A stretch of 8,981 nt of DNA from CAYIEP01 sp964362515 (GTDB lineage: Bacteria > Patescibacteriota > Minisyncoccia > UBA6257 > UBA9933): positions 1-8,981 of the forward strand of contig CAYIEP010000020.1 in the NCBI GenBank assembly GCA_964362515.1, read 5' to 3'. Made by a program: the position numbers and the translations under genes. The first letter of the stretch is position 1. The number at the start of each line of letters is the position of its first letter. The notes beneath the pieces were generated by a model. That model worked only from the letters and a program-made list of their open reading frames with translations, did not search any database and was not told where the DNA came from. This document shows positions 5,439 to 8,981 of this stretch, in pieces.

Positions 5439-5871
5439 TAACGGTTATTTTAGTCTCCACTCCTTTCCCCAGATTAATCTTTACTTCATGGGCGCCCAGC
5501 GATTTTATCGCTCTATCAAGAAAAATTTCCATAACTTCAAAGCTTTCATCTTTAAATTTTCTTTTTATTTCTTGGGTTAAATCTTCTTTATTTATTGAAC
5601 CGAAAACCTCGCCCTTTTTTCCGGTTTTAATTTTGAATAAAAATTTTTCCTTGGGCAGTTTTTCGGCCAGAATTTGAAAATTCTTTTTTACTTCTTCTTC
5701 TTTTTTCCGCCAAGCGGCCGCCTTAAGCTCCAAGTCTTTAACCGTTTTTTCATTTGCCCGAACGGCGAATTCTCTGACAATTAAAAAATTTCTGGCATAA
5801 CCGTCGGAAACATTCTTAATTTCGAATTTTTTACCCAATCCTTTTATGTCTCGCAAAAGAACAATTTTCAT
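5416..5871 (-). CDS. rplI: Large-subunit ribosomal protein bL9
   Basis: 151 aa, the usual bL9 size. The N-terminal rRNA-binding domain shows the family signature (MKIVLLRDIKGLGKK, then VSDGYARNFLI at 21-31). A charged helix about 40-75 links it to a C-terminal domain with K-x-G-K-K-G-E-V-F-G-S-I (82-93). bL9 sits by the L1 stalk and helps keep frame and spacing of ribosomes. Its ATG overlaps the TGA of the upstream protease gene (ATGA at 5871-5868), so translation is probably coupled, and no separate promoter or Shine-Dalgarno is seen. As established knowledge, bL9 is missing from some CPR lineages, so its presence here argues against those lineages as host. Its 3' end overlaps rpmA by 23 bp on the other strand. 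Confidence 0.95.
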   Translation of the reverse strand: MKIVLLRDIKGLGKKFEIKNVSDGYARNFLIVREFAVRANEKTVKDLELKAAAWRKKEEEVKKNFQILAEKLPKEKFLFKIKTGKKGEVFGSINKEDLTQEIKRKFKDESFEVMEIFLDRAIKSLGAHEVKINLGKGVETKITVIIEPEEH

Positions 5872-7097
5872 ATTTGAGATTTTAAAATTTCTATTGCTTT
5901 CTCAAGCTGGGGGTCTTTCCCCTCTTCGGTATCTTTCTCCGTTAAATCAACGTAATAGTCCGGCTCAAGGCCGTTCCCGTCAATAAGAACGCCGTTAGGA
6001 GTGAGCCAGTGAGCGACGGTTATTTTCACCAACGAATCGTTTTTTAAGCCCTGGACTTCCTGAACGCTTCCTTTCCCGAAGCTTTTTTTACCGACAATTT
6101 TTGAACCATTATTGTCTCTTAACGCTCCGGCTAATATTTCCGACGCCGAAGCCGAACCTTCGTTCATTAAGACAACCACCGGAATTTTTCCTAACAGCCC
6201 GGTTCCATAAGATTTAAATATTTCTTTTTTTTCTGGCCCGAATTCTTCGGAAACAATAACGTCTCCGTTTTTAATAAACCAGCCGGCGATATTGACCGCC
6301 CCGTTAAGATAACCGCCCGGATTATTTCTAAGGTCAAGAATAATGCCGTCGGGATTCTTAAAAACAATTTCAACGACGGTGGAATAAAATAAATACGGCG
6401 CTTTTTCATAAAAATTATAAAGCTGAAGATGAGCGATGTTGTTGTCAATCATTTTCAAATCAATCGTCGGTATCTGAATAGTATCCCTTATTATCGGTAT
6501 TTCTTTGGGTTTTTCCCAGCCGTTTCTTATTATCGTTAAAACAACTTTTGTCCCTTTTTCCCCTCTTATTATTTTAACCGCTTCGTCAACGCCGATTTTT
6601 GTAGTTATTTTATCGTTGATTTTTAATATTTTGTCTCCGGCTTTTATTCCCGCTTTTTCCGCCGGAGTGCCCTTCAACGGCGCGATTATGACAAGCTGTT
6701 CGTTTCTGATTCCGATTTCCGCTCCGATTCCCGAAAATTCTCCGCTTATGTCTTCTTCAAATTTTTTAGCGTCGGATGGCGGAAAAAAAACCGAATTCGG
6801 GTCCTTAAGAGAACTCAAAAGACCCGATATCGCTCCATAAACTAAATCCTGATTATTTAATTTTTCCGCTCCGACATATTTGTCTTTTATTAATCCCCAA
6901 GTTTCCCAAAAAAGACTGAAATCAATAGCTTCTTTATTCCCCTCTTCCAGATTGGATACGCCTTTAATAATTACGGTTTGGGGATTTTTAACTCCTTTTT
7001 GATACCCTAAATAAAAAGAGCCGTAGCTCACGGCAAATAAAACGATTAATACGACCAACGTTGAAAATAGCCCGCTTTTTAATATTTTCTCAATCAT
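5868..7097 (-). CDS. S41 C-terminal processing peptidase (CtpA/CtpB type)
   Basis: 409-aa membrane-anchored serine protease with Ser/Lys catalysis. Order: signal anchor at about 11-32, N-terminal helical region (60-110) ending in D-P-N-S-V-F-F, PDZ domain about 115-205 (GIGAEIGI ... GTPAEKAGIKAGD-ILKIN), then the S41 core with L-D-L-R-N-N-P-G-G (254-262), NEGSASASEILAGAL (312-326) and G-K-G-S-V-Q (341-346). By comparison with CtpB and the D1 processing protease, Ser317, Lys342 and Gln346 are the likely catalytic set; their spacing (25, then 4) matches. The protease would act outside the membrane, cutting C-termini of envelope proteins. The substrate is unknown. It is first in a unit with rplI (4-bp overlap). 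A divergent extended -10 lies 7 nt upstream of its ATG. Confidence 0.93.
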   Translation of the reverse strand: MIEKILKSGLFSTLVVLIVLFAVSYGSFYLGYQKGVKNPQTVIIKGVSNLEEGNKEAIDFSLFWETWGLIKDKYVGAEKLNNQDLVYGAISGLLSSLKDPNSVFFPPSDAKKFEEDISGEFSGIGAEIGIRNEQLVIIAPLKGTPAEKAGIKAGDKILKINDKITTKIGVDEAVKIIRGEKGTKVVLTIIRNGWEKPKEIPIIRDTIQIPTIDLKMIDNNIAHLQLYNFYEKAPYLFYSTVVEIVFKNPDGIILDLRNNPGGYLNGAVNIAGWFIKNGDVIVSEEFGPEKKEIFKSYGTGLLGKIPVVVLMNEGSASASEILAGALRDNNGSKIVGKKSFGKGSVQEVQGLKNDSLVKITVAHWLTPNGVLIDGNGLEPDYYVDLTEKDTEEGKDPQLEKAIEILKSQI

Positions 7098-7113
7098 TTC
7101 GCCAATTTTATCA
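7098..7113 (-). promoter_or_regulatory. Extended -10 of the S41 protease-rplI unit, predicted leaderless
   Basis: On the minus strand TG-A-TAAAAT (7113-7105; hexamer 5 of 6) ends seven bases before the protease ATG at 7097. No clear -35 and no Shine-Dalgarno. It faces the plus-strand promoter at 7142-7150 within a 59-bp divergent spacer. Confidence 0.5.
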
Positions 7114-7141
7114 TAATAATTTATCCAAGTCTAATTTTTCA

Positions 7142-7156
7142 TGTTATACTTCAGCC
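7142..7156 (+). promoter_or_regulatory. Extended -10 of the 88-aa gene and def, predicted leaderless
   Basis: TG-T-TATACT (7142-7150; hexamer 5 of 6) ends six bases before the ATG at 7157. The block around it, ATGTTATACTTCAGCCATG, matches the gltX start region at 16 of 19 positions, indicating a shared promoter-start architecture. Confidence 0.6.
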
Positions 7157-7423
7157 ATGCCGTTTGATAAAGAATATTTTAAAACCATTGAGGAAAGAGC
7201 TAAAAAATCAAAGATTTATAAAAAATATCAATTAACCGGCTTAATGCTGGCGGAATTATTGAAAGACGAAAGACATAAATCTCTTTATATAAAATTGGCG
7301 AAAGAACGCGACAATGAAAAACTTATTTTTCTCGCGAAAGACATAGCGGAGCGAAAAAAGATAAAAAACAAAGGGGCTTATTTTATGAAAATGCTGTTTA
7401 CGAAAAATTTAGATAAAAAGTGA
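7157..7423 (+). CDS. Small helical conserved-type protein, function unknown
   Basis: 88 aa from the ATG at 7157, which is chosen over an upstream in-frame ATG (7061) because the latter would run through the divergent promoters and into the protease gene, while 7157 lies six bases after an extended -10. The chain is highly charged and predicted mainly helical: MPFDKEYFKTIEERAKKSK, then L-T-G-L-M-L-A-E-L-L-K-D, K-L-A-K-E-R-D, L-A-K-D-I-A-E-R-K, and a basic end with N-K-G-A-Y-F-M-K. No membrane segment, Cys or catalytic motif is visible. I recall similar short proteins from Patescibacteria but know no function; the many Lys would suit nucleic-acid or ribosome binding, which is conjecture. It is followed after 23 bp by def, with which it probably shares a transcript. 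Confidence 0.72.
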   Translation: MPFDKEYFKTIEERAKKSKIYKKYQLTGLMLAELLKDERHKSLYIKLAKERDNEKLIFLAKDIAERKKIKNKGAYFMKMLFTKNLDKK

Positions 7424-7446
7424 ATTGCCGATTGGAAATTTAAATT

Positions 7447-7941
7447 ATGAAAATATTAACAGCTGATAATAAAAAGGAAGAAAAATTTCTAAGAGAAAAA
7501 ACCGCGGATGTAGATTTTGAAAAAATTGCTTCGAAAGAATTGGGCGTTATTGTAAAAAAAATGAAAAGCGCGATGATTGAAGCTGATGGCGTGGGATTGG
7601 CGGCAAATCAAATAGGGCTGAATATGAACATGTTCGTGGCCAGAACTTACCATAACGAAGGCCACGGAAAATTTTACGCCGCAATTAATCCCGTAATTGA
7701 AAAAACCGGCGGCGAAAAACTTCTTCTTAAAGAAGGATGCTTAAGCGTTCCGGGTAAACGGGGCGTTGTTGAAAGATTTGAAAAATTAACATTAAAAGGA
7801 TTCGATAAAAGCGGAAAACCGTTAAAAATTAAGGCCTGGGGGCTTCTTGCTCATGTATTTCAGCACGAAGTTGACCATTTAAACGGAATTCTTTACACAG
7901 ACAAAGCGAAGGAATTGTATAAAATAGAAAGTATTAAGTAA
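7447..7941 (+). CDS. def: Peptide deformylase
   Basis: 164-aa metalloenzyme that removes the formyl group from the N-terminal Met of new proteins at the ribosome. All three family motifs are intact: G-V-G-L-A-A-N-Q (48-55, Gln55), E-G-C-L-S (96-100, metal ligand Cys98), and Q-H-E-V-D-H-L (139-145, ligands His140 and His144, catalytic Glu141). The motif III and EGCLS forms are those of standard bacterial deformylases. The ATG at 7447 begins MKILTAD, a normal start; only a weak GGA 10 bases upstream could act as ribosome site. It lies just downstream of the 88-aa gene and 114 bp upstream of fmt, the enzyme that adds the formyl group it removes, a very common pairing. Confidence 0.95.
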   Translation: MKILTADNKKEEKFLREKTADVDFEKIASKELGVIVKKMKSAMIEADGVGLAANQIGLNMNMFVARTYHNEGHGKFYAAINPVIEKTGGEKLLLKEGCLSVPGKRGVVERFEKLTLKGFDKSGKPLKIKAWGLLAHVFQHEVDHLNGILYTDKAKELYKIESIK

Positions 7942-7956
7942 AAAGCATCGAGCAGG

Positions 7957-8028
7957 ATGAAAATAAAATCTTTTACCGATTTAATAGCGTGGCAAAAAGG
8001 ACGTAAGCTTGTTTTATTAAAAATTTAA
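7957..8028 (+). pseudogene. N-terminal remnant of a four-helix-bundle (23S IVP-like) gene
   Basis: An ATG frame of 23 codons reads MKIKSFTDLIAWQKGRKLVL then L-K-I and stop. The F-x-D-L-I-x-W-Q-K-x-x-x-L-V pattern is the start of the four-helix-bundle family once linked to 23S rRNA intervening sequences, normally about 115-130 aa. Shifting one base, the sequence continues K-F-K-K-E-I-L-N, which resembles the K-F-P-K-E-E segment found about seven residues further on in intact members, so an internal deletion plus frameshift is likely. The rest of the gene is absent; fmt starts 28 bp later. There is no usable ribosome site or -10 before the ATG. The family match is from memory of its N-terminal pattern. 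Confidence 0.55.
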
Positions 8029-8043
8029 AAAAGAAATACTTAA

Positions 8044-8052
8044 TACTATAAA
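8044..8052 (+). promoter_or_regulatory. Weak -10-like element before fmt
   Basis: TACTAT (8044-8049) ends six bases before the fmt ATG at 8056, and overlapping TATAAA (8047-8052) ends three bases before it. Neither has a TGn extension or a clear -35. fmt may instead be read from the def transcript. Confidence 0.3.
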
Positions 8053-8055
8053 TAC

Positions 8056-8925
8056 ATGCTACTTAATACTAGATATATATTCTTCGGCAGTCCCGAATTC
8101 TCGGCCATTATTCTTAATAAATTGATGATGTCCGGATTTATTCCCGAAGCCGTCGTTTGCGGCCTGGACAGACCCGTTGGCAGAAAAAAAATTATCACTC
8201 CCCCGCCGGTTAAATCATTAGTTTTAAAACATAAAGCATGGAATATTCATATACTTCAACCAGAGAATTTAGACAAAAATTTTATGTTTCATGTTTCAAG
8301 TTTCACGCCGGATGTTTTTATTGTCGCTTCCTATTCAAAAATAATTCCGGAAGAAATTTTAAAAATTCCGAAACTTGGCGCTATCGGCGTTCATCCATCG
8401 CTTCTGCCGAAATATCGAGGCCCCTCCCCTATTCAAGGCGCGATTTTAAACAATGAAAAAGAAACCGGCGCGACAATTTATTTAATGGACGAAAAAATTG
8501 ATAACGGGCCGATTTTGTCTTCAGAAAAAATCATTATAAACGAAAAGGACGATTACGAATCTCTTTATTTTAAACTGGCCGATTTCAGCGCGAATCTTTT
8601 GGTCAAGGTTATTAATAATTTTCTTGAAAATAAAATAACGCCAAAACCGCAAGACGCTCAAGGCGCAACTTACACTAAAAAATTCATCACTCAAGACGCT
8701 TACGTAGATATAAAAGAAATAGAAATCGCCGAAAATGGTTCGGCAAGCTCACCACAAAAAGCTTTAGAAATATTTAATAAAATAAGGGCCCTAAATCCCG
8801 AGCCCGGCGTTTGGACGATAAAAGACGGAAAAAGAATGAAAATACTGGAATCCAAACTTGATGAAAACGGGCTTTTAAAGATTACTAAGATTCAGTTTGA
8901 AAGCAAAACCCCGGTTGAAATTTAG
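8056..8925 (+). CDS. fmt: Methionyl-tRNA formyltransferase
   Basis: 289 aa (E. coli Fmt is 315), which formylates Met-tRNA-fMet using 10-formyl-THF before initiation. The N-terminal catalytic domain shows F-F-G-S-P-E-F (9-15), L-Q-P-E-N-L (67-72), the signature G-V-H-P-S-L-L-P-K-Y-R-G-P-S-P-I-Q (111-127) and M-D-E-K-I-D-N-G-P-I-L (144-154). His113 and Asp149 occupy catalytic positions, but the Asn of the usual N-x-H triad is Gly111, a notable change. A short C-terminal OB-like tRNA-binding domain follows (T-Y-T-K-K-F at 205-210, R-A-L-N-P-E-P-G-V-W near 244-253). The start at 8056 leaves the usual short lead before FFGSPEF. No Shine-Dalgarno is visible. It sits downstream of def. A related formyltransferase-fold enzyme is possible, but the overall match and context favour Fmt. 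Confidence 0.9.
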   Translation: MLLNTRYIFFGSPEFSAIILNKLMMSGFIPEAVVCGLDRPVGRKKIITPPPVKSLVLKHKAWNIHILQPENLDKNFMFHVSSFTPDVFIVASYSKIIPEEILKIPKLGAIGVHPSLLPKYRGPSPIQGAILNNEKETGATIYLMDEKIDNGPILSSEKIIINEKDDYESLYFKLADFSANLLVKVINNFLENKITPKPQDAQGATYTKKFITQDAYVDIKEIEIAENGSASSPQKALEIFNKIRALNPEPGVWTIKDGKRMKILESKLDENGLLKITKIQFESKTPVEI

Positions 8926-8943
8926 CGTTTTTAGCTTTAAAAT
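8915..8943 (+). promoter_or_regulatory. Promoter of the tRNA gene inside the fmt 3' end
   Basis: TTGAAA (8915-8920; 5 of 6) and TAAAAT (8938-8943; 5 of 6) with an optimal 17-bp spacer. The -10 ends eight bases before the tRNA 5' end, giving a predicted start about 1-2 nt upstream of the mature tRNA. The -35 lies in the last codons of fmt. Confidence 0.6.
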
Positions 8944-8951
8944 TATCTAAT

Positions 8952-8981
8952 TGCCGGGTCGTCTAATGGTAGGACATGGGC
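8952..8981 (+). tRNA. tRNA, 5' part only (identity not certain, tRNA-Gln or tRNA-Glu type)
   Basis: Thirty bases fit the 5' half of a tRNA: acceptor arm TGCCGGG (8952-8958), U8 and C9, D-stem GTCT/GGAC (8961-8964 with 8972-8975, one G-U pair) around the loop AATGGTA with the conserved A14 and GG, base 26 A, and the 5' anticodon stem TGGGC (8977-8981). The anticodon, T arm and 3' end lie beyond the window. The U at position 1 and the CGTCTAATGGTAGGAC D-arm resemble tRNA-Gln, and also tRNA-Glu, so the identity is only a guess. Confidence 0.8.

Noticed and set aside
6505..6840. Plus-strand frame of 111 codons inside the S41 protease gene
   Set aside because: Antisense shadow of a well-supported gene, without family features or start signals.
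7061..7156. Longer N-terminus for the 88-aa protein from the ATG at 7061
   Set aside because: The extension would be encoded over the divergent promoters and the start of the protease gene, and its sequence does not match the charged helical style of the rest.

Overview
The window looks like core chromosome of a reduced-genome bacterium, most likely of the Candidate Phyla Radiation (Patescibacteria, Parcubacteria-like). This is an inference from gene content and style: AT-rich, lysine-rich coding sequence, very short intergenic gaps, almost no Shine-Dalgarno sites, a glycine-rich tail-like surface protein, a PD-(D/E)XK protein of the kind seen in such genomes, small conserved proteins of unknown function, and a decayed four-helix-bundle (23S intervening-sequence-protein type) reading frame. 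A block of exactly 100 N (2400-2499) shows that this is a draft scaffold.

Layout. 1-670 (+): 3' part of a glycine-rich protein, GC-rich against an AT-rich background. 696-2120 (+): glutamyl-tRNA synthetase (gltX). 2121-2571: intergenic, holding a convincing 38-codon small ORF with its own promoter, then a cluster of TTGCGACAA-type repeats interrupted by the assembly gap. 2572-3957 (+): murC, followed after 7 bp by a PD-(D/E)XK nuclease-fold protein (3965-4741). 4742-4850: two strong hairpins between convergent genes. 4848-5015 (-): 55-aa membrane protein. 5157-5438 (+): rpmA (bL27), overlapping by 23 bp the convergent rplI (bL9, 5416-5871, -). rplI is coupled by an ATGA overlap to an upstream S41 C-terminal-processing protease (5868-7097, -). 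7157-7423 (+): small helical protein, divergent from the protease. 7447-7941 (+): def. 7957-8028: remnant of a four-helix-bundle gene. 8056-8925 (+): fmt. 8952-8981: 5' part of a tRNA running off the window.

How the genes fit together. Most of the window serves translation: charging of tRNA (gltX, tRNA), initiator-Met formylation (fmt) and deformylation of nascent chains (def), and two large-subunit proteins (bL27, bL9). murC starts the peptide stem of peptidoglycan. The S41 protease and the two small or surface proteins belong to the envelope.

The most interesting signal is regulatory. Several genes (gltX, the 38-aa small ORF, murC, the 88-aa protein, the S41 protease) have a -10-like hexamer, mostly with an extended TGn, ending just 6-7 nt before the start codon. 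That places the predicted transcription start at or next to the ATG, so these would be leaderless mRNAs. I see no defence, CRISPR or mobile system in the window. Beyond the leaderless architecture, the points worth checking are the 38-aa ORF, the repeat cluster at the gap, the structured hairpin at 4787-4849, a Gly in place of the catalytic Asn in Fmt, and a Cys/His cluster in the nuclease-fold protein.
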